Assembly (NCBI GenBank): GCA_023974075.1
Contig: CM043790.1
Location: 16,760,736-16,824,735 of the forward strand
DNA length: 64,000 nt
Source: Chaenocephalus aceratus
Lineage: Eukaryota; Chordata; Actinopteri; Perciformes; Channichthyidae
Direction: 5' to 3'
A program made the position numbers and the translations under genes. Shown one piece after another: positions 1 through 13,638 of this stretch. Each line of letters opens with the position of its first letter. The first letter of the stretch is position 1. The notes beneath the pieces were generated by a model that saw only the letters and a list, made by a program, of their open reading frames with translations, was not told the DNA's origin and made no database searches.

Positions 1-25
1 AGCATACAAATAGGTATGACATAGC

Positions 26-292
26 TCAGACTGACTGGTAAGCGAGGGAAAAGAGGTGGGTCTTTAGGTGGGATTTAAAAGCTTCAAGAGTGGGCGACAA
101 TTTTACATGAGGGGGCAGGTCGTTCCAGAGCCTGGGGGCTACCGATGAGAACGCTCGGTCTCCCCTGGTCTTTTTCTTTGTTTTTGGGACTATTAGCAGC
201 AGCTGATCAGCTGACCTCAAAGCCCTTGAGGGGGTGTACACCTGTATATATATGACATTAGGGTGAAAGGTTCCTTTAAATCTTTCAACCAA
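26..292 (-). pseudogene. 3' tail of a non-LTR retrotransposon reverse-transcriptase ORF
   Basis: The minus-strand frame ends with the motif pattern RGDRAFSSVAPRLWNDLP, then a basic helix with FKSHLKTHLF. This is the usual C-terminal end of the reverse-transcriptase ORF in L2/Rex1-like fish LINEs. Only this end is present. The rest of the domain should lie upstream on the minus strand (above 292) but is not recognisable there, so the copy is 5'-truncated. The LINE 3' tail would run off the left edge. The 88-residue frame is a remnant, not a gene. The family name rests on recall of the motif, not on alignment. Confidence 0.65.
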
Positions 293-1742
293 ATCAGCTT
301 TGCCCCAACTTGAAAGTCATCTCACACCTAAAGCGTGATTAGAAATGTGTCCTCAGGGTGCTGAGCACTGGATATCATGTTGCTGTAGACTTTTGTGACA
401 TACACACATCGTTAGGTAAATCAAAGAATCGCTGTGTTCCTCGGTCTAGGGGGAGCCATAAGAAATATCCCACCATATTGAGCATGTTCCTGTTCTGACA
501 GGATACCATTTCTGAAGAAGGGAAACCCAACACCCACCTGCAAATAACACTGACTCAGACATAGTGAGAGGAGCCCCCCCTTGACATCTTGCTGCATGTG
601 TGCGAGTGAGTATGTGTGTGGGAGGCCTGCCATATGCTAAAGTGCCAATGCAGAGCTGTGAGGGGCAGTGGGTGTATAACAGGCATTATAGCATATGGTA
701 ATTATGGATATATCTGTTTAGTGTTAGTAGACATAAAAATACATACAAAAATAATAAAAACTATATCCCCTTATTTTTATAAATTGATGAATTCTGAAGA
801 AATAGATCCTTGCCTATACAACATATCTTGTAGACAGTAATTGTACCAAAGTTCACAGAGGTCAATGCACAGATTCTCTATTCTTGATCACCTATGAGAG
901 TTTTAAATTTGGCATTTGGGGAAATTAGATAAGAAGATTGATACCATGTGGTTACTCTAATTGGCTACTGCGAGCAGCCCTTTAGTTTAGCATAGCATTA
1001 GCGGGCTGTGTCTTCGCTAGATGCTTGCTTGACATCACTATGCTGTTGCCTGGCTGCAGGTGCGGAGGAAAGATAAAAAAACAAAAAGGTGTACACATTA
1101 GGCTGTAATTTCAGTTTAAAACGTTATGCTGGAGAGTGGGGGATTAGCATGGAAAGACAACATTGTCTATTATGTTCCTGAACAGGACTCAATTACAGCC
1201 CTGCATCCAACAAGGTTAGTAACTTATTGACAAAAATGCCTCCTGACAAAGCTGGGTCACCAGCGTTAGCATAATATGGAAAAATCATCTCAATTGCTCC
1301 TTCTTGGCAGAGAGGGACTGAGGGGAATGGATGAAGCAATATGGAAGTTCAATTTGGCAGGCAGTGGCTCAGTTAAGGTCAACCCACCCTCAGAGTGACT
1401 GAATGTTTGGTTTTACTGGAAGACAAAGAATGATGCGGCTGTGCCTCGGCCTAATCCGTCACTGCAGATAGAGGATATCTTGAATCTTAGAGGTCCTGCA
1501 GTGCCACAATAAGAAATGTGATGGAAATCTTCCACTATATAGAACTTCCTATATTAAGTCAACCAGACATTCCTCTGATGCCCCAACAGAGGCACAACTC
1601 CACTGGCCTAAATAACTGACTTTCTTGCAGCAGAAACAAGTTCTGAACACAATACTGACAGGCTGTATTATCAACCTTTAACTTTATATGGAAAATGTAC
1701 AAGGGAGAATGTTGCTGGGGGAAATATGGCACTTACCCATGT
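293..1742. other. No recognisable feature (AT-rich, probably intronic)
   Basis: I see no coding frame with family features, no inverted ends and no obvious tandem array. If abtb3 continues to the left, this is part of its first intron. Confidence 0.4.
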
Positions 1743-1750
1743 GTATAAAC

Positions 1751-2793
1751 TAGGGCTGTCAAACGATTAAAAATTGTAATCAGATTAATCACAGCTTAAA
1801 AATTAATTAATCATGATTAATCACCATTCGAACTATGTCCAAAATATGCCATTTATTTATGTATATTGTTGTGGGAATGGAAAGATAAATGAAAGCAGGC
1901 GGATATATCCATTTAACATACAGTATGTATGTTTATTATAACATTTTTCTGCATGTCAAAATGAAAGACAACCCACACACCTATCAATCATCAAACCGTG
2001 GGGTCTTAATTCATGATTTCTATCAACGGGGGAGTACTTCAGGAAAGTCAACAGAGGGGGGGGGCGCGCGCCTAGTGGAGTACTTCGTGACCACAGTGTG
2101 AACGTTGTGATCAGCTGTTTTAGCGCAGTTCTCCAGTGATGGGGGAGTCTCCCTCCGCAAGCCGGTTGGCGTAGTTTTGGCACAGTTCCGTTGTACAGAC
2201 CGACGTTAACAGCAGCCCTGTCTGTGCACACGGAGACCGACTCTGTCGTCCGGTGATCTAACCGCCTTCTGGAAAAGCTTCACAAGTACGTCGGGACGCA
2301 AATGCGCTTTGTCACACAGGTGACGGTACGCATTTCAGATTACGCACATAACCTGCGTACCAGTTATGTGCACCCCTGTACCAGAGCCATATTATTACTA
2401 TTATATGGCTCTGCCCTGTACTACAGCAAGAGTATTCTCAGTCGGGACTTCCTGCAACAACACCACGCCGTTATCAAAGATGTTCTATTGAGAAGACAAT
2501 CACTACGTGACAAAAGTTTTCAAAACCGTGGCTACTGAAATCAATCTTACTGCTGTCTGTACTCCGCGCGAGTTGGCAGACTTTATTTTGCTTACTTTAA
2601 CATCATTTTTCATGGTGGGGCTAAGCCATTTCTTGGTATGGGTGTAGCCTACCCCAGCCATACCCTGGCGCTGCCACTGGTGGCACGTATGGGGCGGGCC
2701 ATTCTGCACATGCGTTAAATGCGTTAAATATTTTAACGCAATTAATTCAAAAAATTAATTACCGCCGTTAACGCGATAATTTTGACAGCACTA
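1751..2793 (+). mobile_element. hAT-type non-autonomous transposon, copy 1
   Basis: Begins TAGGGCTGTCAAA and ends with the inverse of TAGTGCTGTCAAAA. It is flanked by a perfect 8-bp duplication GTATAAAC at 1743-1750 and 2794-2801. Eight-base duplications and TAGNG ends are diagnostic of the hAT superfamily. The 1.04-kb body encodes no transposase. A second full copy lies in inverse orientation at 37931-38997 and a 3' fragment at 23475-23805. Both full copies carry the same internal 32-bp palindromic scar described separately. Confidence 0.9.
2382..2413. repeat. P-type transposon excision-like scar inside hAT copy 1
   Basis: A 32-bp near-palindrome has outer ends CAGAGCC and GGCTCTG matching the termini of the P-type element at 13639-16357. 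It is flanked by a perfect 8-bp duplication CCCTGTAC at 2374-2381 and 2414-2421. It contains 11 and 16 bases of the two termini plus 5 filler bases and nothing of the element interior. Drosophila P elements leave this kind of scar after excision: both target copies plus up to about 17 terminal bases. Confidence 0.7.
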
Positions 2794-2801
2794 GTATAAA
2801 C

Positions 2802-5830
<3,029 letters not shown>

Positions 5831-7016
5831 CTCTCGGGATGAAGCAGCAAAGAGTTTTAATTGGATCGCTTTAGAGGATCAATAAAAAGTCACTGATGTG
5901 GTCCATGATGAGGCTTCTTGGTATAAAAAGTAATGAACAAAATGTAATGTAAACAGTGAGCACATCTGTTATGTACGCATACTTTTTTGAAGTTCCTCAA
6001 AACTTTAGAATATAATACATGCAGAAATCCTGCCATGTAAAAGTACAATGAAGGAAATTGCTGTAAATAATAAATCACATAATGTACAGTGTAAGTATAT
6101 AGCTGCTTTTATATAATCATGTTTAGGGACATGTCCATAGGGGATCAGGCTTTTCATATATTTTCTCAAGGCCCACGTCTGATCGTAACATGACTCAAGA
6201 CCATTAATAATAGATTGCATGCATAATGTATCCTTCTCTGTTCCTCAGGAGAACTCATTGAAAAAGATCTGAATTACTTTCAAGGGTATTCGCTGGGATC
6301 ACTCACAGGCTTTAACCAAGCCGTTTTGTTTTCCCCCCCTAAAACCATTTAAGCTCTGGCTTCCCCCCTCAGTACTCCTTAAACAAAAGTCATCATGGAT
6401 GCATGAGCGAGTACAATTTAAAATATCAAAACAATATTCCTTATTCCTCAACAACAACAGTGAGGTATTTCGTTAAGGTTAGACTTTCGGAAAATAACTG
6501 CAGTCATACTGTAATACTTACACAAAGTGTTCAATGCAAATAGCTGTAAAATGTCTATGGGCTGGAAGTAATTTAACAAGCACCATGAACTGGAGATTGC
6601 CCACTGATCTGAGGGACTGTGGCTGTTTTTCATCTGAGATGCTGTGAGACTATTGCTCCTGCAATTGACATCAGGTTGGATATCTCTCTGGCGCAACAGT
6701 GAACCCTGGTGTTGAGCAGTCAAACTTCAGTTTACTTGTCAGCGAAAAGGGCTCAAATGAAAGTTAAATAAAAAACTGAAATAGTTTATTCTTCAATGGG
6801 GATAGACATATAAGTCACAGGATAGTATTTAACTAATTGATTCAGCTGTGGTCCATGGTTCTAGTGTTGTATAAGTCAGAAATAAATCAATATTATTTCA
6901 ATGAAAAGACTCCAGGAAAAAACAATAAGGAAAATGGTAGAGACCGAGCTTTATAACTAATGCTAATAATAAGTAATGCTGCTATATTTCTAAGGTTCAG
7001 ATTAATTGATTTGTTT
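5831..7016. other. Upstream intergenic DNA, nothing recognised
   Basis: AT-rich sequence without supported coding frames or paired inverted ends. Confidence 0.4.
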
Positions 7017-7088
7017 AAAGGGCCCATGTCATGCTTTTCCGGTTATTACCCGTCCCCTTGTGTGTTATGAAGGTTTGTATGCATGTAA

Positions 7089-7710
7089 AGGCCCTGACAC
7101 ACCAAGCAGTCACCAGAGGACTAGCGGACGCTGAAGTCGGCTGTTGCCTGGCCGTGTTCTCCTGCGTTTTGGCCATGTGTCGCACGGGAACACACCGCAC
7201 CGACTTCAGTGCGTGAGTGGCAATAACTCTCCTTACCAGCAGGCGGCGGGTAGTGTGTATTCGTCATTCAAAAGAGGCAACAACCGGAAGACAGAGAAGA
7301 AGAAGAGTATCTTTTCTCCGTAATATCATACAGAGCTGGCCTCTCCTGGATCAAGGTGATGAGCAGGTCTTCGTTTGCATCATTCCAGATCGCCATGATG
7401 AGATGAAAATGAATAGCAGTCTGTGTGTGCCTTCTTAAATCGTTTATTTACGTCCCTCACTTCCGCTTCGCTTCTCATGCACTGATTCACTAGCTGAACA
7501 GCCAATCAGAGTGATTATTTGGTCCGACTGCCAGACCCGATGCATGGCCGATTCAACATGTTGAATCGGCCATGCATCGGGTCTGGCAGTCCAAATAAGG
7601 GGTGTCACGGTCGACGGTGCGGGACACACCAACCTGACTACGGCGCCGCGAATGCCCGACAGCCTCTGACGGCCTCTGACTCCCAAAATCGGGTTGGTGT
7701 GTCAGGGCCT
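7089..7710 (+). mobile_element. PIF/Harbinger-like MITE, copy 1
   Basis: A 622-bp element has inverted ends AGGCCCTGACACACCAA and is flanked by TAA at 7086-7088 and 7711-7713. A 3-bp TWA duplication is characteristic of PIF/Harbinger elements. It encodes no transposase. A 66-bp perfect palindrome sits at 7526-7591 (centre 7558/7559). It differs from copy 2 at only about five positions. Confidence 0.8.
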
Positions 7711-7769
7711 TAAACGGTCTGCAGAGTCAAAAACCCTCAAAGTACACCCTGTAGCGGGTAAAACTCTAA

Positions 7770-8390
7770 AGGCCCTGACACACCAAGCAGTCACCAGAGG
7801 ACTAGCGGACGCTGAAGTCGGCTGTTGCCTGGCCGTGTTCTCCTGCGTTTTGGCCATGTGTCGCACGGGAACACACCGCACCGACTTCAGTGCGTGAGTG
7901 GCAATAACTCTCCTTACCAGCAGGCGGCGGTAGTGTGTATTCGTCATTCAAAAGAGGCAACAACCGGAAGACAGAGAAGAAGAAGAGTATATTTTCTCCG
8001 TAATATCATACAGAGCTGGCCTCTCCTGGATCAAGGTGATGAGCAGGTCTTCGTTTGCATCATTCCAGATCGCCATGATGAGATGAAAATGAATAGCAGT
8101 CTGTGTGTGCCTTCTTAAATCGTTTGTTTACGTCCCTCACTTCCGCTTCGCTTCTCATGCACTGATTCGCTAGCTGAACAGCCAATCAGAGTGATTATTT
8201 GGTCCGACTGCCAGACCCGATGCATGGCCGATTCAACATGTTGAATCGGCCATGCATCGGGTCTGGCAGTCCAAATAAGGCGTGTCACGGTCGACGGTGC
8301 GGGACACACCAACCTGACTACGGCGCCGCGAATGCCCGACAGCCTCTGACGGCCTCTGACTCCCAAAATCGGGTTGGTGTGTCAGGGCCT
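7770..8390 (+). mobile_element. PIF/Harbinger-like MITE, copy 2
   Basis: A 621-bp element has the same ends as copy 1 and is flanked by TAA at 7767-7769 and 8391-8393. It lies in the same orientation as copy 1, 59 bp downstream. The 66-bp palindrome is at 8206-8271. Differences from copy 1 are one 1-bp gap (GGCGGCGGG versus GGCGGCGG) and about four substitutions. Confidence 0.8.
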
Positions 8391-8800
8391 TAACACAGAA
8401 AAGATCTGTCTGCTGCCCCAGAACGCCTTGTTGGAGATTTCTCATTTTCCATTGTTTGCTTGGGTTCTGTGACGTGTGAACACCCAAATCAACAACAAAT
8501 GACCGGATTGGCCCAAATGGACCAATCCGCGGAGCACCTCACACACCAGGATCCCTTGGCTAACTAACAGGGAGTCCCCATTGACTGAACGCTGGTAATA
8601 GACGAGTTGGGATCGCGGAGAAATGCTCTCCGCAGACCCATTCTCACAGTGTTATAAACCTTTTTGTTACTCAATATCAAGCCACACATTGTTTTTACTT
8701 CGGCTGTGAGTGTTTGTGTGTGCTCAGGATGAGTTTCGCTTGTTCTCGCTGTATCGCAGACACGGAAACCTGTCCGCTCCTCGCAACAGCGGCGAGCAGC

Positions 8801-8850
8801 AACGAGCCTCGCAACGAGCCTCGCAACGAGCCTCGCAACGAGCCTCGCAA
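8801..8850 (+). repeat. 12-bp minisatellite
   Basis: About four tandem copies of ACGAGCCTCGCA. They make repetitive short frames in all phases, with no sign of coding selection. Confidence 0.9.
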
Positions 8851-8990
8851 CCTCCCGATCAATCAGAGCACACTGGGCTCACAGGGAGGGGGGGGGGGGG
8901 GGCAGGAGCTCCAACAAGCCGTTTAGGACAGAGAGTGAATTTACCTGGTGAATACTACACAGAGATGCTGTATGCGAAACCAATGTGATT

Positions 8991-11714
8991 TAGGAAAATT
9001 GCACAATTCAAATATATTCTAGTATACCTCAACAATGGAAATATGATCAGTAGACATGGCCATGATATGATATCTCTGTAACCTCAGCTGCTCTATACTC
9101 TGATGGGGGGAAAATGACATGATATGGCCAGGGCAACAAGATTGCTGGAAAATATATTTCCATTGCACATTGAAAAAAGCTTGATTAGGTTATAAAGCGA
9201 ATGTTGAAGGTTAATAATAAGCCTAGAGGATAATTTAATACAACAGTTACATGGTTGGGTGCAAATTAGCCTTTTCACCGAGAAACGGTTTTAATTTGGA
9301 AGGTGAAGCATGTCAGAAGGGGGGATAATTTGAAATGGAAAATTAAGAAAGGGTGATTTTTTTGCCACCAGCCGAAGACACATCACCGTCTCCTGTTTTT
9401 GAGCCACGCTATCAGCAGGGCATTCGGGATGATATTGGCTTAATGTGGTCTTTTGGTCGACTTGTTAGCCCACCAATTTCGTCCAGACTGAAATAGCTCA
9501 GCAGCTGTTAGATGGATTGCCCAAAAATTGTACAGAATTAGATGAATGTGTGTAATATTTTGGTATAGGCCTATGCGTAAATAACAGTAAAACGAATTAA
9601 AATCAGTGTAAGCAGATTTTGGTTATTAATGTGTATTATGTCAGCATGCTACCATCCCACAGATGGCACACATGGCAGACATTACGGGCTACCTGCTTAA
9701 TTTGACAGAGCATGACATTATTAGCATTTTAGCAATTACATATATATATATATTTAAGTGGATAACATGGCTCTAGAATTAGTTTTGTGTCATATTACAT
9801 CGTATTCTGCTAAATTATAATTATTTTCATACTTAAGTATACACAATCATACAGTGTACGGCTTATTATAATTTAAGAGGTAATGAGCAAACACATTCTC
9901 GACAGTAAAGCCTAAACCTTCTGTTTATGGAGTCAACGCTGTGACTGCTCTGGAAAAATATATACTATACTAATACTATATTTAAAAATCCAAATCTAAA
10001 AGTAGGGATAAATAAACCCTATTGCTTTTGAAAGTAAGAGAACCACAAATCAATAAAGATAGGGTAACTGTTGAATGGGATTACTGGCATTTCAAGTCGA
10101 TCCTGGTTAAGACTGCCATCTAGTGTCCACTTTCAAAACTACATGCAATTGCATAAGTAACCCAGCACAGCATACTTTACGTAATAACCTGTTCATCGTG
10201 AAACTTGTTGTGACCAAGTCCTTAGCATAAGCAATACAAATATAAATGTATTCAGCAATGAGGAGGGTAAAACTATGGCCCTGTCAGCACAAACCCAGAG
10301 GCTGATTCACTGCAGTGGTGTGCTCCATCACCCCTCGATCCTTCCTCATTAAGAAGATGGCCTGAGCTAACCTTTTTGACTATGTGATATTAAGAAAAAA
10401 GCGTGTTGTGGGTTACAAGCACATCTAGTTCAAACCACACTAAAAGTGTCTGGGAATACGAGGCCACTATAAGGCCGTTTCTGGTGTATCTGAAAACGAC
10501 ATTGTGTTTGAGTTTGAAAGCTGCAGTAGAGATTTTACTGACCTTTTTGGTTCCTGAGTCACAGCTGTTTCAAGCAAAGCTGATCTGTTTCTCTATTGGG
10601 CTTTTCTTTATGACTACAGCAGCAATGCTCAGAGCAAGTGAATAAGCCTGTAAAGGTAGAAACTTACTTTAAATGTAGATATACTGTAAAGCTCCACAGA
10701 GCTGGATCATATACGCTTCAGCAGGCAGAGTGATGTTCCTCTCAATTCATAACAGCACGTTCCTCTTTCCTCTTACAGCATTTATGTGTAATAAAACACA
10801 GAAGGAACAGATTAAACAATTTTTAAACAATATATTGATAATTACAGCATCTATCTCTTTTACACTTACTGGTCCATACGGTCACATTGTTTATTTCAGG
10901 ACTGTAAGCAAAATATACAAAATAAACTCCTTTTAAAGTATAGGGTTATGTCTAAGAATAACATAGACTACATGATGTCAGTCACTCATTCCCATAAAAA
11001 TAAACTAATTCAATAAATATAACACAATGTAACATAATCAATATAAAGTGTTGTATCTGTTATTCTGTTTTATGTGTGATTTGACGTGACCAAAATTCCT
11101 GATTTAGAAAAACATAATTTTAGGTTAGATTTAATCTTTGACTGTAATTTTCACCCCTTGTTATCAGGATTTAATCTCATTACAAACTAATACCAATGAT
11201 GTGATCAGTGGCTACTCTTGTTTTATAACGACGATTACATGTTTTATAGGCTAATTGAACATGGCTGGCTCACATTGATTTCAGATGAAAAGTGCTGATA
11301 GTAGGTGGGGTTGGCTTTGCTCGACCAAACGCTCAGTGACAGTTTTAGCGGTGCAGTCCCTGTGATAAATCGAGCACACCTAATTCGAGCCGACTCCGAG
11401 CCTCCCGGAGCTGCATGTGCTCATCCGGGTACTCAGTTCTAGGTCAATTATCCAAAACCTCCAATTAGATGATTTTATCAGATACTCTAAGTGGTTATTT
11501 TGCATGCTCTTCAGAAGTGAACCCTTTCCCAATAATTGAGGTGATACGACTGAATACTGACATTTACACAAGGCAAACAGCCGCAGATGACGTGATAAGA
11601 AAGCACATTATGTAAACGTGACAGAGAGACCCAGTAAGAAAAAGGTTTCACATTTCCTTTTTTTTAGATCACACAAGTCTTTAGGCTATTATTAACATAA
11701 TGACTAACAAAAAC
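8991..11714. other. AT-rich DNA, nothing recognised
   Basis: Contains a short TA run near 9740-9752. The short open frames show no family motifs, and I saw no inverted ends. Confidence 0.4.
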
Positions 11715-12269
11715 TAGGGCCGGGACTTTAACGCGTTAATTAAGATTAATTAATTACACAAACATTAAAGCGTTAACAAAATTAACGCATTTTAATCGCA
11801 CTTATTTTTGCACAGCGGAACGTTTCTCACTGGATGAGTTTCAGGCGTACCGATTATACTGGAGCACGAACTAACGTTCATGACTTCAGCATGGGACTTC
11901 AAACAACAACAAACCACGGTGAACAATAGTCAAACATGAACGAACAAGCTGATGAGACCGCTTTGGTCGGCCCCGTGGATGGGAAATTTTGTTTTAAAAA
12001 ATGGACGGATGGAAGCGTCGACAAGAGCACGGTTGTGTGCAAATTATGCAAAAAAGAATTTGCATATCACCGCAGCACATCAAGCCTAAAGTATCACCTA
12101 AATGCAAAGCATGTAGCAGCTAGCGTGGACGTTAGCCCGACTCCGAGTGCAAGGAACCACACCCTGACCCAACCCACACTCAACCAGATGACTGGTTTCA
12201 GGGCCAGGATAAGTAAGTCCACGTCTGAGAAAATAACCAACTCCCTGGCTCACTGGATTGCACTCGACG
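11715..12269 (+). mobile_element. 5' end of an autonomous-type hAT transposon
   Basis: Starts TAGGGCCGGGACTTTAACGC, a hAT-like terminus with TTAACG-rich subterminal DNA, and leads into a BED-finger transposase frame. The element is cut at 12270 by another repeat. No matching 3' end or duplication of the flank ACAAAAAC was found in the window, so it is truncated. Confidence 0.65.
11936..12269 (+). pseudogene. hAT transposase N-terminus with BED zinc finger (truncated)
   Basis: The frame opens at ATG 11936 and encodes about 111 transposase residues. A BED-type finger is visible: CKLC at residues 35-38 and HLNAKH at 54-59 (C-x2-C, H-x4-H), with the aromatic and SSLKYH features typical of BED domains. 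This is followed by a Thr/Gln-rich linker (TLTQPTLNQ) and the start of the hAT core (ITNSLAHWIAL). BED fingers bind the transposon ends. The DDE core and C-terminal dimerisation region are missing because another repeat begins at 12270; the residues read beyond it, to 12394, belong to inserted DNA. Confidence 0.8.
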
Positions 12270-13020
12270 CAGGGCTCGACATTAACGGCCCCTACACACG
12301 GCGGCCTGCGTTGCCGCTTCAACGCTTCTGCCCATTCACTTTGAATGGGGTGACGTCACGATTCGCCGAACTGCATTGTGGGAGCAAAGCGTAGCTTCTC
12401 TCGAGGTGCTCGCTGCAAAAGTAGAGCAATGTTCTACTTTTGCCGCCTCGACGGAGGCGTCAGCCAATCAAATCCCTCGTATGTAAATCTGACAGTACAA
12501 GCAGTAGCCAATCAAACCGGGTGTATGTTGGGAGAGCCAGACCGCAGTTATTTCCCATATGTCAACAAAAGGAGGAGAAAATGATCGTGGCGGTAGGGAA
12601 CATACAGGGATACAAACCGGAGGAGCCAGGCATGGGGGGAGGTGGCAAAGACAGTGGGGGAAACTGGTAGGTTTTCGCTTGTTTGGGGAGTTTATATCCA
12701 GTGTATTTCGTTTGAATGGACAGCAAGCAAGCATAGACAGTATATTTAGCCAGCATGGATGTAGCATGAATGCTTTGCTTTGTATGTCCGGGGCGGGACA
12801 TTCATGTGGTTGGTTGTTGGTCGGGCTGCTCGCGTTGACTCCCCAAGCTCAAGACACGCCCACCGCCAAGCGGCAATGCACGCCGCCGTGTGTAGGGGGC
12901 GTAAGGACTGCCTGATTGCCCGGGGCCATCTAGTATTTAGCTCGGGCAATGAAGCCTCACCTGCTGGTTGCCCGATCGGACAATCTATTATGCCAGTATC
13001 ATGCAGCGCGCGGATCCAGT
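12270..13020 (+). mobile_element. CAGGGCTCGACATTAA-type hAT-like repeat, right end unplaced
   Basis: CAGGGCTCGACATTAA at 12270-12285 and the continuation after the inner MITE (from 12905, with repeated TTGCCCG motifs) match a dispersed fish repeat that I recognise only by its opening. It interrupts the hAT transposase and is itself interrupted by the MITE at 12286-12901. The right boundary is a guess. Confidence 0.4.
12286..12901 (+). mobile_element. TAA-flanked MITE (PIF/Harbinger-like), second family
   Basis: The inverted ends CGSCCCCTACACACGGCGGC match over about 20 bp, with TAA at 12283-12285 and 12902-12904. The 616-bp body has no transposase. It is unrelated in sequence to the 7-8 kb MITEs but has the same duplication type. 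Confidence 0.75.
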
Positions 13021-13638
13021 AATGAGTGACCCGACAGTAAAACTAAACATATCTATAACTAGTTTAGGTAGTTTGAGAGGTCATTAAAATAGCTACGTGT
13101 GATATTCTAACCTGAAGTGTGTGTTTTGTTCCGCTCACCGCTGCATGTGGTTATGCAGAGCTGCGTGTCGAGTCTCGACTCGTCAGCAGCAGCTGATCTC
13201 TCTCTCCCGTCAGATTAGACCATATCGATCAGATCCAGCTAGTTCTAGCTAATTATATCACTACCTGCTTATTAAAAGACAACTACACAATAAGTGTCGC
13301 TATGCAACTGGATGAGGCCACAAAGTATAGTGCAGCATTATGCATTTGTTTACATGCCCACCGGAACCCCGAGGCATTACCAACAGATCAACGCACAATC
13401 AACCCATACAGGACATCTCTTTCTCCACATTAAGTGTTAGACATTAGAGTTGACTATTCTTGTCTGTCACATACTCTTCTTGTCTGTCACATAAGTGGGA
13501 AATTATTTTGACCGAAGATATTTAGATTTGCCGGCTAACGGGAGCTCTGACGTGTGCTTCGCGGATGCGCTCGGCTCCTCTCGACTGCTGCTCGGGTCTG
13601 CTCGGTCAGCTTCCGGATGAGGAGGCATTCGTTCGACC
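13021..13638. other. Unclassified DNA left of the P-type element
   Basis: A 22-base phrase around CTTGTCTGTCACATA occurs twice at about 13457-13493. No gene was recognised. Confidence 0.35.

Larger units (their letters stand above)
7017..8990 (+). repeat. Old dispersed repeat hosting two MITEs
   Basis: The three segments 7017-7088, 7714-7766 and 8394-8990 read as one continuous teleost repeat once the two MITEs are removed. It begins with AAAGGGCCCATGTCATGCTT and later has the motif GGACCAATCCGCGGAGCACC. I recognise the family as multi-copy in fish but cannot name its class. Its right part includes a 12-bp minisatellite and a G-tract at about 8885-8902. Confidence 0.5.

Noticed and set aside
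7089..8390. Simple tandem duplication of one locus
   Set aside because: Each copy has its own TAA pair and the spacer is not repeated outside, which favours two insertions.
8710..8988. Frame with RASQ/RNEP repeats
   Set aside because: Reads through a 12-bp minisatellite; open in more than one phase, no start context or family match.
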